From: Martinezella rhizogenes
Lineage (GTDB): Bacteria > Pseudomonadota > Alphaproteobacteria > Rhizobiales > Rhizobiaceae
Length of the DNA stretch: 64,000 nucleotides
Reading direction: 5' to 3'
Assembly (NCBI RefSeq): GCF_007002745.1
Contig: NZ_SGNY01000004.1
Location: 248,001 to 312,000, forward strand
Shown here: piece by piece, positions 18,075 to 26,257 of the stretch
How the letters are laid out: every line of letters starts with the position of its first letter
Position numbering within the stretch: the stretch's first letter is position 1
Notes under the pieces: model-generated
Told to the model about the DNA's origin: nothing
The model's input: the letters and a program-made list of their open reading frames with translations, nothing else
The model's database searches: none
Translations under genes and position numbers: made by a program

Positions 18075-19094
18075 CTACTCGCTCCCGTTATCGTGCCGGG
18101 TGCGTCCGGAGGATTTTGTTTCGCTGTCAATGCGCGTCGACAGCCGGTCGAGCGTGCGGCGAAGCGATTTCGATTCTTCCTGTTGCGCCTCGATCCAGTC
18201 GCGCAGCATCTGCTGTTCGCTGCGCATATTCTTGACGAGGCCCTGAATACCTTCGGCAAGGCTGGTCATGGCCGCAAGCGAACGCTCGGTGCTGACCATG
18301 GCGCCGGCTTCAGCCTTGAATTCCCTTGGGCCCTCCACCGTCGTATCGGTGACAGAAGACAGCCAGTTTTCAAGCTGTGTATAAAAGCGGTTCTGGGCGC
18401 GGCCAGCCTGAAGATCGAGAAAACCGAGGATCAGCGAACCCGAAAGACCCAGAAGCGATGAGGAAAACGCCGTTCCCATGCCGGCAAGCGGTGCTGTGAG
18501 ACCCGCTTTGAGCGAGCTTAGAATATCATTGCTGTCGCCGGCGCTCGGATCAAGCGACTGGATGACATTGCTGATGGCGCCGATGGTGCCGATCAGGCCC
18601 CAGAAGGTGCCGAGCAGACCGAGAAACACCAGAAGGCCGACGAGATAACGCGATGTGTCACGCGATTCATCAAGACGCGTCCCTATGGAATCGAGGATGG
18701 TCCGCTGCGTGACGGTGGAAAGCCTAACCTCGCCGCGCTTGCCGATCAGCGTGCTCATGGGGGCAAGCAGTTTGGGCGCACGGCCGACCTTTTCGACGCT
18801 GCCGGCAGCGCGGAAGGCATTAAACCAGCGCACTTCAGAGCGCAGGCTCATGGTCTGGGTAAACACCAGAATGATGCCGATGGCCAAAACGCCGAGAATG
18901 AAGCCGTTGAGACCGGGATTGGTCATGAAGGCGGTGTGCGCCTGCCGGTAAAGAATGGCCGCCAGGAAGCCGACGAGGATCAGAAACAGAACCATCGTCC
19001 ACAGAAACGGTGTGGGGCTGGACAGCTTGTGGCTGTATTGCCGCGTGGTCACCGGTTTCTCGACGCCGAGATCAAGTAACTCCGAATCCGCCAT
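18075..19094 (-). CDS. MotA/TolQ/ExbB-like proton channel protein
   Basis: This 339-residue inner-membrane protein has about four hydrophobic segments: near residues 30-50, 60-80, 145-170 (LVFLGLLGTFWGLIGTIGAI) and 200-235. It ends in a cytoplasmic or coiled tail of about 90 residues. The LLGTFWGLIGTI stretch corresponds to the conserved channel helix of the MotA/TolQ/ExbB family. With the OmpA-like partner it probably forms a proton-driven stator acting on the cell wall or outer membrane. ATG 19094 (MADSELLDL) has AGGGA about 11 nt upstream; longer starts lack support. Confidence 0.87.
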   Translation of the reverse strand: MADSELLDLGVEKPVTTRQYSHKLSSPTPFLWTMVLFLILVGFLAAILYRQAHTAFMTNPGLNGFILGVLAIGIILVFTQTMSLRSEVRWFNAFRAAGSVEKVGRAPKLLAPMSTLIGKRGEVRLSTVTQRTILDSIGTRLDESRDTSRYLVGLLVFLGLLGTFWGLIGTIGAISNVIQSLDPSAGDSNDILSSLKAGLTAPLAGMGTAFSSSLLGLSGSLILGFLDLQAGRAQNRFYTQLENWLSSVTDTTVEGPREFKAEAGAMVSTERSLAAMTSLAEGIQGLVKNMRSEQQMLRDWIEAQQEESKSLRRTLDRLSTRIDSETKSSGRTRHDNGSE

Positions 19095-19221
19095 AACGTT
19101 CGCATTCCCTTCGGTCACGTATCTAGCGGAAGCTATTTGAAAATTGCGACGATTTGAAGCGAAAAGCCGGTCTTTCGTCACAGGCATTTTACAAAACCGG
19201 AAGCGGACCGTGCGCAGAAAA

Positions 19222-19252
19222 ACAAAAACGCCCGGCAAGGGTTCGCCGGGCG
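19222..19252 (-). terminator. Rho-independent terminator of the inositol monophosphatase gene
   Basis: CGCCCGGC (19229-19236) and GCCGGGCG (19245-19252) form a perfect stem; the run of A before it becomes the U-run on the minus strand. It lies about 43 bp beyond the stop codon at 19295. Confidence 0.85.
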
Positions 19253-19294
19253 CCTGAAACTTGCATTAAACGGCAGGTTTTCTGCCGAAATCGA

Positions 19295-20095
19295 TCAGCG
19301 GCCCGGTATCGGGCGGTTGGCGACTTCCACAAGCGACTTGTGGATATATTCATTTCCGGCTGCAACGGTGCCGCTGCCGAAGATATCCGTGCCGCCCTTG
19401 ATGTCGGAAGCAAAACCGCCGGCCTCACGAATCAGCACCAGACCGGCTGCCATGTCCCACGGAGAAAGCTCGGCTTCCCAGAAACCATCCAGACGGCCTG
19501 CTGCCACATAGGCGAGATCGAGTGCTGCAGCGCCCATGCGGCGGATGCCGGCGGCCTCGCCCATGACGTGGCGAAGCTCGACGAGGAATTTGCCATGATT
19601 GCCGCGGCCAAGATGCGGAACGCCGCAGCCGATGACGCAATCGGTCAGCGCTTTACGCGCAGCAACGCGAATGCGGCGATCATTGAGAAACGCGCCGCCG
19701 CCACGCTCGGCGGTGTAGAGTTCGTCGGTGGCCGGATTGAAGATCACGCCGGCGACAACTTCCCCATTGCGCTCGAGCGCGATGGAAACGGCGAAATGCG
19801 GAATGCCGTGCAGGAAGTTGGTGGTGCCATCAAGCGGATCGACGATCCAGCGATGCGCGCCATCCGTGCCCTTTTCCTCGCCGCCTTCCTCGCCCAGAAA
19901 GTCGTAGGTGGGGCGGGCTTTCATCAGCTCGTCGCGCACGATCTTTTCGGCTTTCAGGTCCGCCTGCGAGACGAAATCGCTCGGTCCCTTGACCGAAACC
20001 TGAAGGTTCTGCACTTCACCGAAGTCACGCGACAAAGACTTACCCGCCTTGATGGCGGCCTGAACCATGACATTGAGAAGGGCTGAACGGGCCAT
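19295..20095 (-). CDS. suhB: Inositol monophosphatase family protein (SuhB-like)
   Basis: This 266-residue protein has the metal-binding signatures of the family: EEGG (about 69-72), DPLDGTTNF (about 86-94) and the C-terminal SPWDMAAGLVLIREAGG (about 208-224). Family members remove phosphate from myo-inositol-1-phosphate or related sugars with Mg2+. AGGAAAC lies before ATG 20095. It is followed by a terminator and preceded by the terminator of the Sel1-repeat gene, so it is monocistronic. The exact substrate is not visible; the symbol is by family only. Confidence 0.9.
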   Translation of the reverse strand: MARSALLNVMVQAAIKAGKSLSRDFGEVQNLQVSVKGPSDFVSQADLKAEKIVRDELMKARPTYDFLGEEGGEEKGTDGAHRWIVDPLDGTTNFLHGIPHFAVSIALERNGEVVAGVIFNPATDELYTAERGGGAFLNDRRIRVAARKALTDCVIGCGVPHLGRGNHGKFLVELRHVMGEAAGIRRMGAAALDLAYVAAGRLDGFWEAELSPWDMAAGLVLIREAGGFASDIKGGTDIFGSGTVAAGNEYIHKSLVEVANRPIPGR

Positions 20096-20212
20096 CGAAT
20101 TTGTTTCCTGGAAAGCTTGCGAACCGCCCGAAAGCGCATCGGGCAGGCACGTCATTATTTTCTTGAATTGAAAGTTTTCGGTTCAAGACCACAAAACGCG
20201 CGGAAATTCAAG

Positions 20213-20254
20213 GCAAAAAGCCCGCACCGGCCAGCCGGCACCGGAAGATCGGGC
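20213..20254 (-). terminator. Rho-independent terminator of the Sel1-repeat gene
   Basis: Read on the minus strand, GCCCG pairs with CGGGC around an inner CCGG-rich stem and is followed by TTTTTGCC. It lies just beyond the stop codon at 20260. Confidence 0.75.
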
Positions 20255-20259
20255 CTGCA

Positions 20260-21354
20260 TCACGTCGGGCGGAAACGATTTGCGGCCTCTATCCCCTTTT
20301 TCTGCTGCTCGTCGGTGATGCCAAGATAAAAATCCTCGAGAGCCGGATCCTTCAGACCGGCACGGCGGGAGAGTACATACCATTTGGCCGCCTCCACCGG
20401 ATCTGGCCGGGTGCCGAGCGCCTGAATGTAAAGATGCGCCACCTTGTTCTGCGCAATGACGTTACCACGCTGCGCCGCGCCATAAAGCCAGCGGAAGCCC
20501 TCTTCCAGATTTCTCTCGCCACCGAAACCGTTGACCAGCCAGATGCCGAGATCGACCTGCGCGGTATCGTATCCTGCCTTTGCGGCCCGCATCAGCCAGT
20601 CCCGCGCCTTGGCCTTCTTGTCTGCCGGCACATCCTTGACCGACCAGTAAATCTGCGACACCGCATATTGCGCGTCGGCAATGCCCTGCTCGGCGGATTT
20701 TTCATAGAATGGCATGGCCATCAGCAGGCCCTTGGCGCCGGGATTTTCCGAAACCAGTATCTGCCCCCAGTTGAACTGGGCGGACGCATTGCCGGCTTCC
20801 GCCGCCCGGCGCATGAAATCGTCGGCCTTGACCTTGTCGCGGGTAACGAATTTGCCTTCCATCAGGATAAGGGCGAATTTGAACATGGCGACGGGATCGC
20901 CACCCTGCGCCGCCTGCTGATACCAGAAGGCCGAGGTCTTCTCATCGCGGGCGATACCGAGGCCGCGCGACATCATTTCGGCCACCAGCGTCTGCGCGGA
21001 CGCATCGCCGTTTTGCGCGCGGCTCAGCGCTTTGTCGAGCGCCTGCACATATTCGCCGCGCTGGAAATGCCCGTAGGCCTCATCTATCCTGCCCTTGAAT
21101 TCCTTCTCAGGCGGCAGTGCCGGCAGGTCTGCGCCCATGCGCTGATAGACATTGACGCCCTGCGACGGCTGCAGATCCTTCTGCTCCTCGGATTGCACCC
21201 TGCCCTGACGGGAAGGCTGCGCCTCATCTTCCATCTGGCGGGAGAGCGCATTGCTCTCGCTTTGCGGCCCGGATTGAGCAAAGGCAACGCCCGCCGGTGC
21301 ACCAAAAGCAAGCGCCAGCAGCGAAACGGAAAAGCAGAAAGGAACCGAGCGCAT
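20260..21354 (-). CDS. Exported Sel1-like repeat (TPR-type) protein
   Basis: The 364-residue protein has a Sec signal peptide (MRSVPFCFSVSLLALAFG, cleavage after AFA near 25), a Gln/Glu-rich low-complexity linker, and then about seven Sel1-like repeats, such as QTLVAEMMSRGLGIARDEKTS. Sel1 repeats are helical scaffolds for protein-protein contacts; related exported proteins take part in envelope or polysaccharide pathways. ATG 21354 has AGG about 8 nt upstream. It follows the ThiE-like gene so closely (14 bp) that they are probably co-transcribed. No catalytic domain is visible. Confidence 0.85.
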   Translation of the reverse strand: MRSVPFCFSVSLLALAFGAPAGVAFAQSGPQSESNALSRQMEDEAQPSRQGRVQSEEQKDLQPSQGVNVYQRMGADLPALPPEKEFKGRIDEAYGHFQRGEYVQALDKALSRAQNGDASAQTLVAEMMSRGLGIARDEKTSAFWYQQAAQGGDPVAMFKFALILMEGKFVTRDKVKADDFMRRAAEAGNASAQFNWGQILVSENPGAKGLLMAMPFYEKSAEQGIADAQYAVSQIYWSVKDVPADKKAKARDWLMRAAKAGYDTAQVDLGIWLVNGFGGERNLEEGFRWLYGAAQRGNVIAQNKVAHLYIQALGTRPDPVEAAKWYVLSRRAGLKDPALEDFYLGITDEQQKKGIEAANRFRPT

Positions 21355-21368
21355 GAACATCGCCTGTA

Positions 21369-22034
21369 TCAACCGCCAAACCGTGGCGCTTTTTCGTCAA
21401 GCAAAGCGTTGATTTCAGAAACCGCCTGGGCGGCACCGGCGTCATTGTCGAAAACGCCGCTGCGCATCGCCACAAATTCCACGCCGGTTTCAGCCACGGC
21501 AACCACCGAGGACGGATCCGTGCCGCCCATGACGATGGCCGGGATTTCGATCATCGACGCCCACCACTCGCCAAGCGCCAGGTTTTTGGGATGGGCCTCC
21601 GGCTTGATGTCACCTTCCAGCTTGCCAAAAAAGACGTAGTCCGGGTTGGCCTCACCCATCTCCAGAGCCTTGTGGCGGTCGTCCGCATTGCCGCCGCCGA
21701 CGATCAGTTTCGGCGTAAAGTTTTCCACGGCCTCGGCCAGCGCCTCGGCATTACCTGCCACATGCAGGCCGTCCGCCTTCACCCGGCTGGCGACGCGGCT
21801 GTCGCCGGCGATGAGAGCGGCAGCACCCGCTTTCTGAACGGTCGGCACAATGAGTTCGGCCCACTTCTGGAAAGACGCGTCATCCAGATCGTATTGCGGA
21901 ATGATGACGGAGGCCACATCGCCGCCCCGCAATGCGTCTTCCAAATCTGCCGCCTGTTTTTGCGCATCGCCCGATTGCGGGACGATCAGGACAAGGCGGC
22001 AGCGGTCTTCAACTATGGTCATCGGTTCGTCCAT
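21369..22034 (-). CDS. ThiE/TenI-like thiamine phosphate synthase family protein
   Basis: This 221-residue protein follows the ThiE fold: a TIM-barrel order ending in MGGTDPSSVVAVAETGVEFVAMRSGVF, with the GGT phosphate loop. The family joins the pyrimidine and thiazole parts of vitamin B1, but some members (TenI) are isomerases. The usual ThiE pyrophosphate motifs are weak here: KADGLHVAG (about 87-95) is present, but the HLGQ-type signature is not clear. It may therefore be a paralogue with a changed role. No other thi genes are nearby; the Sel1-repeat gene follows. Confidence 0.75.
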   Translation of the reverse strand: MDEPMTIVEDRCRLVLIVPQSGDAQKQAADLEDALRGGDVASVIIPQYDLDDASFQKWAELIVPTVQKAGAAALIAGDSRVASRVKADGLHVAGNAEALAEAVENFTPKLIVGGGNADDRHKALEMGEANPDYVFFGKLEGDIKPEAHPKNLALGEWWASMIEIPAIVMGGTDPSSVVAVAETGVEFVAMRSGVFDNDAGAAQAVSEINALLDEKAPRFGG

Positions 22035-22126
22035 TTCAGGCAGAAGACACTTCCGGAGCGATCTGCACTCGTTTTGATATGATAAATCCGATAAACCGGA
22101 CCGGCGAAAGGATCAACCATCCATCC

Positions 22127-22891
22127 ATGCTGACCGATTTTCATTTTTTTCTCGTCGCCATTCCCGCAGTCGTGCTTGTCGGCCTTTCCAAGGGTGGGCT
22201 TGGCGGCGCGCTGGCACTGATGGGCGTGCCGCTTATGGCACTGGCGATCCCGCCCGTGCAGGCGGCGGCTATCTTCCTGCCGATCCTGATCGTCATGGAT
22301 CTCGTGGCGCTTTGGGCGTGGCGGCACCATAACCATCGTCAAACGCTCCTCATCATGTTACCGGGCGCAATCGCCGGCATCACGCTCGGTTGGGCCACCT
22401 CCAGCCTCATATCGGCAGACGCCATGCGCCTTGTCGTCGCCTCGGTAACCATCCTCTTCGTCATGCGCTATTTTTACGAGAGCTTCAAAAGCCGAAGGGG
22501 GCAGGCAATCCCGGCCAAACCGCAACGACCGGCGGCCGCGACGCTCTGGTCCAGCCTGTCGGGTTATGCGAGTTTCGTGGCCCATGCGGGCGGGCCGCCC
22601 TTCCAGATCTACGTCCTGCCGCTAAAACTCGATCCCAAAACCTATACCGGCATGAGCGTGCGTTTCTTCGCCATCATGAATGCAATCAAGCTCATCCCCT
22701 ATTTTGCGCTGGGCGCGCTTGACGCCACCAACCTCAAGACATCGGCAAGCCTGCTGCCCGTGGCGATGCTGGCGACACTCGCTGGCGCCAAAGTGGTGAA
22801 ATACATGAAACCATCAGTGTTTTATCCGCTCATGTATACGATGGCGCTTGTCGCCGCATCAAAGCTGCTATGGGACGGGTTGCCGCTTTAG
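22127..22891 (+). CDS. TauE/SafE-family membrane permease
   Basis: The 254-residue protein has about eight membrane segments and the repeated TauE/SafE pattern: an N-terminal LVGLSKGGLGGALALMGVPLMAL and a second half with FVAHAGGPPFQIYVLPLKL. This family exports sulfite, sulfoacetate or related small anions; the substrate cannot be told here. ATG 22127 was chosen by family fit; an in-frame ATG at 22079 is possible, and neither has a strong ribosome binding site. The gene is divergent from the ThiE-like gene. Confidence 0.88.
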   Translation: MLTDFHFFLVAIPAVVLVGLSKGGLGGALALMGVPLMALAIPPVQAAAIFLPILIVMDLVALWAWRHHNHRQTLLIMLPGAIAGITLGWATSSLISADAMRLVVASVTILFVMRYFYESFKSRRGQAIPAKPQRPAAATLWSSLSGYASFVAHAGGPPFQIYVLPLKLDPKTYTGMSVRFFAIMNAIKLIPYFALGALDATNLKTSASLLPVAMLATLAGAKVVKYMKPSVFYPLMYTMALVAASKLLWDGLPL

Positions 22892-22906
22892 CCTTCGCCA
22901 GCCAAT

Positions 22907-22942
22907 AAAAAGCCCCGACTGCACCACAGGTGCTGCCGGGGC
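22907..22942 (-). terminator. Rho-independent terminator of the leftward DUF465 gene
   Basis: GCCCCG (22912-22917) pairs with CGGGGC (22937-22942), with an inner CACC/GGTG stem, and five A residues at 22907-22911 give the U-run on the minus strand. It may also stop the convergent permease transcript. Confidence 0.82.
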
Positions 22943-23003
22943 CTAAAGAGAACAAACCGTCAGTCCTTAATTTCATAAAAGGCTGCGGTGTGGTTTATTC
23001 AAT

Positions 23004-23180
23004 TCAATGCCTAGTGGAGGCTCTGAGCCTCTGCAATTCATCCTTCAGGCGCAGTTTACGACGTTTGAGGTCGGCAATCTCCGTATCGTCCGAAGACGGG
23101 GAAGCAAGAATACTTTCGAGCTGCTCCTCCAGAGCGCCGTGTTTCTTTTCGAGCGATGCAATATGAGCCTGAATGGTCAT
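23004..23180 (-). CDS. DUF465 (YdcH-type) small coiled-coil protein
   Basis: This 58-residue protein is one helical hairpin: HIASLEKKHGALEEQLE (6-22) and DTEIADLKRRKLRLKDELQRL (32-52). This is the typical DUF465 pattern of two helices, with LKxxKLxLKDE. GGACG lies about 9 nt before ATG 23180. A second DUF465 gene starts 236 bp away in the other direction. The function is unknown. Confidence 0.88.
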   Translation of the reverse strand: MTIQAHIASLEKKHGALEEQLESILASPSSDDTEIADLKRRKLRLKDELQRLRASTRH

Positions 23181-23415
23181 GCGGCACGTCCTTCCTTTTT
23201 TAAACCTACCTCCAGCTCTCCATCGCTGGAGTTTCAGGTTTGCGACGACAATGTGACATGGATTAACGATATTGTCGAAGGCGAAATGAAGGCAATAAGT
23301 GGGCAATTTGGTCGCAAGGGATAACTTCCCGTTACCGCGATTTGATGATAGAGGCTCGTGAACGATGACATACGCGCCGGAGGCTATCCGGCTGGCATAA
23401 AATGGGGATGACAAG

Positions 23416-23619
23416 ATGCCCGATCAGGACCAGGCGGACATCAGGCTCACGCTGGCGCGGCTGCGCCAGGAGCATGAGGACTATGACGCGGCGATCAACG
23501 CGATGATCCAGACCAGCTGCGATGCGCTGCGGATACAGCGCATGAAAAAGAAGAAGCTGGCCGTCAAGGACAAGATGACCCAGATCGAAGATCAGGTCAT
23601 TCCCGATATCATCGCCTGA
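23416..23619 (+). CDS. DUF465 (YdcH-type) protein upstream of purE
   Basis: This 67-residue protein has the same two-helix layout as its divergent neighbour ([15 protein letters not shown] and [13 protein letters not shown], about 14-28 and 42-54). GGGG lies 8 nt before ATG 23416. It ends 14 bp before purE, so it is probably the first gene of a purine operon transcript, although no biochemical link to purine synthesis is known to me. Confidence 0.85.
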   Translation: MPDQDQADIRLTLARLRQEHEDYDAAINAMIQTSCDALRIQRMKKKKLAVKDKMTQIEDQVIPDIIA

Positions 23620-23633
23620 TCCGGAGAAATCAC

Positions 23634-24134
23634 GTGACAGCAGAAACACCCCCCGTCGCCATCATCATGGGCAGCCAGTCGGACTGGGAGACCATGAAGA
23701 ACGCCGCCGATACGCTTGATGCGCTTGATGTCGAATATGAAGCGCGCATCATTTCCGCCCACCGCACGCCGGACCGGCTTTATGATTTCGCCAATGGCGC
23801 CAAAGACGAAGGCTTCAAGGTCATCATCGCAGGTGCTGGCGGGGCCGCCCACCTGCCGGGCATGACGGCCGCCATGACGCCGCTGCCCGTCTTCGGCGTT
23901 CCGGTACAGTCCAAGACCATGTCCGGACAGGACAGCCTCTACTCCATCGTGCAGATGCCGGCCGGCATTCCCGTCGGTACGCTTGCCATCGGCAAGGCAG
24001 GCGCCATCAATGCCGCACTTCTGGCGGCTGCGGTTCTCGCGCTTGGTGACGAGGATCTGGCCGACCGGCTGGATGCATGGCGCGCGCGCCAGTCGGCAGC
24101 CGTCGCCGAATATCCGATGGACAGCGCCCAGTGA
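23634..24134 (+). CDS. purE: N5-carboxyaminoimidazole ribonucleotide mutase
   Basis: PurE converts N5-CAIR to CAIR in purine synthesis. The 166-residue protein has the family motifs GSQSDWETM (13-21), SAHRTP (41-46), [11 protein letters not shown] and [13 protein letters not shown]. It starts at GTG 23634 with GGAGAAAT upstream. The stop overlaps the purK ATG (TGATG), so the two are translationally coupled and act in successive steps. Confidence 0.96.
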   Translation: MTAETPPVAIIMGSQSDWETMKNAADTLDALDVEYEARIISAHRTPDRLYDFANGAKDEGFKVIIAGAGGAAHLPGMTAAMTPLPVFGVPVQSKTMSGQDSLYSIVQMPAGIPVGTLAIGKAGAINAALLAAAVLALGDEDLADRLDAWRARQSAAVAEYPMDSAQ

Positions 24135-25219
24135 TGGCGAAGATGAATGATCTGACCATCGGCATCATTGGCGGCGGGCAGCTTGGCCGCATGCTGGCGA
24201 TGGCGGCGGCGCGCCTCAACCACCGTACCATCGTGCTGGAGCCGCAGGCTGATTGCCCGGCCGCCCAGGTTTGCAACGACCAGATCGTCGCGAATTATGA
24301 CGATGAAAGCGCCCTTGCGGAACTCGCTCGTCGCTGCGATGTCGTGACCTATGAATTCGAGAACGTGCCTGTGGCGGCAGCCGAAACGCTCGCCGCCTCC
24401 GTTCCCGTCTATCCGCCGCCGCAGGCGCTCAACGCCTCGCAGGACCGGCTGACCGAGAAGCGCTTCCTCAACGGTTGCGGCATTCCGACGGCCGATTTTC
24501 GCGCCATCGACAGCCAGGAAGAACTGGAGGCCGCCCTGGCAGCTTTTGGTGGCAAGGGCGTGCTGAAAACCCGCCGCATGGGCTATGACGGCAAAGGACA
24601 GCGCCTGTTCCGCGGTGGCGAGGACAGCGCAGGTGCTTTCGACGCGCTCGGTGGCGTGCCGCTCATCCTTGAGAGCTTCGTCGCCTTCGAGCGGGAAATA
24701 TCGATCATCGCCGCTCGCTTCAGGGACGGCACCGTCGTCTGCTACGATCCGGCTGAAAACGTCCATCTGAACGGCATTCTGCACACATCGACCGTGCCGG
24801 CTGCGCTCTCAAAAGCGGCTGCGGCAGTTTCCGTCCAGTCTGCGGAGAAGCTTCTGGCGGCGCTGGATTATGTCGGTGTCATCGGCATCGAATTCTTCGT
24901 GCTGTCCGATGGCTCTCTGGTTGCCAATGAAATGGCGCCGCGCGTGCACAATACCGGCCACTGGACGGAAGCCGCCTGTGTGATCTCGCAATTCGAGCAG
25001 CATATACGGGCAGTGTCCGGCCTTGCGCCCGGCAGCGCGGCCCGTCATTCGGATTGTGTCATGACCAACCTCATCGGTGACGACATTGATGATGTTCCGG
25101 CATGGCTGTCGAAAAAAGACTGTCTCGTACACCTCTACGGCAAGACGGAAGCACGACCCGGCCGCAAGATGGGCCATGTGACCGAGCTTTTGCACACAGG
25201 AAAAGCCTCAGTCTTTTAA
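24134..25219 (+). CDS. purK: N5-carboxyaminoimidazole ribonucleotide synthase
   Basis: PurK makes N5-CAIR from AIR, bicarbonate and ATP, an ATP-grasp reaction just before PurE. The 361-residue protein has the N-terminal [12 protein letters not shown] loop (about 9-20), the ATP-grasp core ([15 protein letters not shown], about 143-157) and the metal-site [13 protein letters not shown]. It starts at ATG 24134, overlapping purE; ATG 24143 is an alternative. A hairpin at 25280-25307 may end the transcript. Confidence 0.96.
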   Translation: MAKMNDLTIGIIGGGQLGRMLAMAAARLNHRTIVLEPQADCPAAQVCNDQIVANYDDESALAELARRCDVVTYEFENVPVAAAETLAASVPVYPPPQALNASQDRLTEKRFLNGCGIPTADFRAIDSQEELEAALAAFGGKGVLKTRRMGYDGKGQRLFRGGEDSAGAFDALGGVPLILESFVAFEREISIIAARFRDGTVVCYDPAENVHLNGILHTSTVPAALSKAAAAVSVQSAEKLLAALDYVGVIGIEFFVLSDGSLVANEMAPRVHNTGHWTEAACVISQFEQHIRAVSGLAPGSAARHSDCVMTNLIGDDIDDVPAWLSKKDCLVHLYGKTEARPGRKMGHVTELLHTGKASVF

Positions 25220-25239
25220 GGCAAAGACACCTGCAAGTG

Positions 25240-25268
25240 TTGACAGGCAGGGGTCAAACGGGTATTTG
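25240..25268 (+). promoter_or_regulatory. Sigma-70 promoter for rpmJ
   Basis: A perfect TTGACA (25240-25245) and a TATTTG (25263-25268) are separated by 17 bp. Transcription would start near 25275, giving an 80 nt leader to rpmJ that contains two hairpins. Confidence 0.6.
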
Positions 25269-25280
25269 CCTGCCAACCGA

Positions 25281-25308
25281 AAAGAGCGCGCCCCGTTGCG
25301 CGCTTTTG
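25281..25308 (+). terminator. Terminator-like hairpin after purK and inside the rpmJ leader
   Basis: GCGCG (25286-25290) and CGCGC (25299-25303) form the core stem, extended by A-rich and TTTT flanks, followed by GATTG. It would end purK transcripts. It also lies only about 10 nt after the predicted rpmJ start, so it could weaken or regulate rpmJ. The T-run is short. Confidence 0.55.
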
Positions 25309-25321
25309 ATTGTTTGAATAA

Positions 25322-25339
25322 GCACGGTAAAAGCCGTGC
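25322..25339 (+). repeat. Hairpin in the rpmJ leader
   Basis: GCACGG (25322-25327) and CCGTGC (25334-25339) form a perfect 6 bp stem around TAAAAG. It ends 19 nt before the rpmJ ATG and has no T-run. Confidence 0.4.
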
Positions 25340-25358
25340 AAAACTGCGGACCAGTAAA

Positions 25359-25484
25359 ATGAAAATCAAGAATTCGCTTAAAGCGCTTAAGGCCCGTCAC
25401 CGCGATAACCGCCTGGTTCGCCGCAAGGGCCGCGTCTACATCATCAACAAGCAGAACCCGCGCTTCAAGGCTCGTCAGGGCTGA
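25359..25484 (+). CDS. rpmJ: 50S ribosomal protein L36 (cysteine-free, YkgO-type)
   Basis: The 41-residue basic protein reads [20 protein letters not shown] at its start and ends in KARQG. It is an L36 of the type that lacks the CCHC zinc site of classical L36 (no cysteine at all). L36 supports 23S rRNA in the large subunit. ATG 25359 gives the usual length. It has its own promoter and is not in a ribosomal protein operon here. Confidence 0.95.
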   Translation: MKIKNSLKALKARHRDNRLVRRKGRVYIINKQNPRFKARQG

Positions 25485-25560
25485 TTGACTGCGACTGCGG
25501 TTCGCGCTCAACGTCGCGGATCACTTTGTTGACAGAGCAAAACTTTGCATTTGATATTGG

Positions 25561-25591
25561 GCGCAGGCGGGTTAATCTTTAACCCATGCGC
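25561..25591 (+). promoter_or_regulatory. Start-codon-covering palindrome before the TPR gene
   Basis: GGGTTAA (25569-25575) and TTAACCC (25579-25585) form a perfect 7-3-7 palindrome that ends at the base before ATG 25586. Outer arms GCGCA (25561-25565) and TGCGC (25587-25591) extend the pairing across the start codon. It may be a DNA operator or, in RNA, a hairpin that hides the start. Confidence 0.5.
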
Positions 25592-26191
25592 CCAAATCGT
25601 TTTTGCATGGCTATTATCGTCGCTCAGGGTCTCCTGTTATCAGGACTGACCTCCATCGCTCATGCCGCGGATGGACAAATGCCTGCGGCCACGCAAGCGG
25701 CGCCTTCACCGGCCGGAACCATCGACACGCTTTTTGCATCGTTGAAAAAAGAGCGGAATGCGGTCAAGGCGCGCAGCATCGCCAACCAGATCGCGTCCGA
25801 ATGGAACGATTCCGGCAGCGCGACGATCAATCTCCTGATGCAATGGGCAGGCGAAGCCTCCGACGAAAAGCGCAACGCCGCCGCTTACGATTTTCTCGAT
25901 CAGATCATTCTGCTCGATCCGGGTTATGTGCAGGCGCCCTATCGCCGCGCCATGGTGCATTTTGCCGATGGCGACACCCGCAAGGCGATGGCGGATATCA
26001 ACCTGACGCTGGAAAAGGAGCCGCGCTATTTTCCAGCGCTGGCGAGCCTTGCCAATATCCTCGAAGCCTCCGGACGCGACGAACTGGCACTGAAAGCATG
26101 GGAGCGTTATCTGGCGCTTTATCCAGCTGACAAGGACGCCCGCAAACAGGCAATCGATCTTTCCGAGAAGCTTGCCGGCACACGCGGCTGA
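25586..26191 (+). CDS. Exported tetratricopeptide repeat protein
   Basis: The 201-residue protein has a signal peptide (MAIIVAQGLLLSGLTSIAHA within the first 28 residues, cleavage after AHA) and three to four TPR-like units in the rest (for example FLDQIILLDPGYVQAPYRRA and ALASLANILEASGRDELALK). It would be periplasmic and act as a scaffold. The start is ATG 25586 or ATG 25607; neither has a good ribosome binding site, and the first is embedded in a palindrome. A bidirectional terminator follows. Confidence 0.85.
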   Translation: MRPNRFCMAIIVAQGLLLSGLTSIAHAADGQMPAATQAAPSPAGTIDTLFASLKKERNAVKARSIANQIASEWNDSGSATINLLMQWAGEASDEKRNAAAYDFLDQIILLDPGYVQAPYRRAMVHFADGDTRKAMADINLTLEKEPRYFPALASLANILEASGRDELALKAWERYLALYPADKDARKQAIDLSEKLAGTRG

Positions 26192-26208
26192 GTTCCAAGG
26201 GGCCAAAC

Positions 26209-26237
26209 AAAAATCGCCGCAAAAGCGGCGATTTTTT
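26209..26237 (+). terminator. Bidirectional terminator between the TPR gene and gapR
   Basis: AAAATCGCCGC and GCGGCGATTTTTT form a perfect stem around AAAA, with T-runs in both directions. It serves both converging genes (stops at 26191 and 26258). Confidence 0.9.
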
Positions 26238-26257
26238 ATTGAGTGACCGTCAGCCGA

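Noticed and set aside
16771..19094. A complete Zorya-type defence system
   Set aside because: Only a MotA/MotB-like pair and a small winged-helix gene are present; no helicase or nuclease genes (zorC, zorD or zorE like) lie nearby.
20096..20212. suhB RNA motif or riboswitch before the inositol monophosphatase gene
   Set aside because: I looked for the CCUCC-type loops of that motif and found none; only one small hairpin is present near the start.
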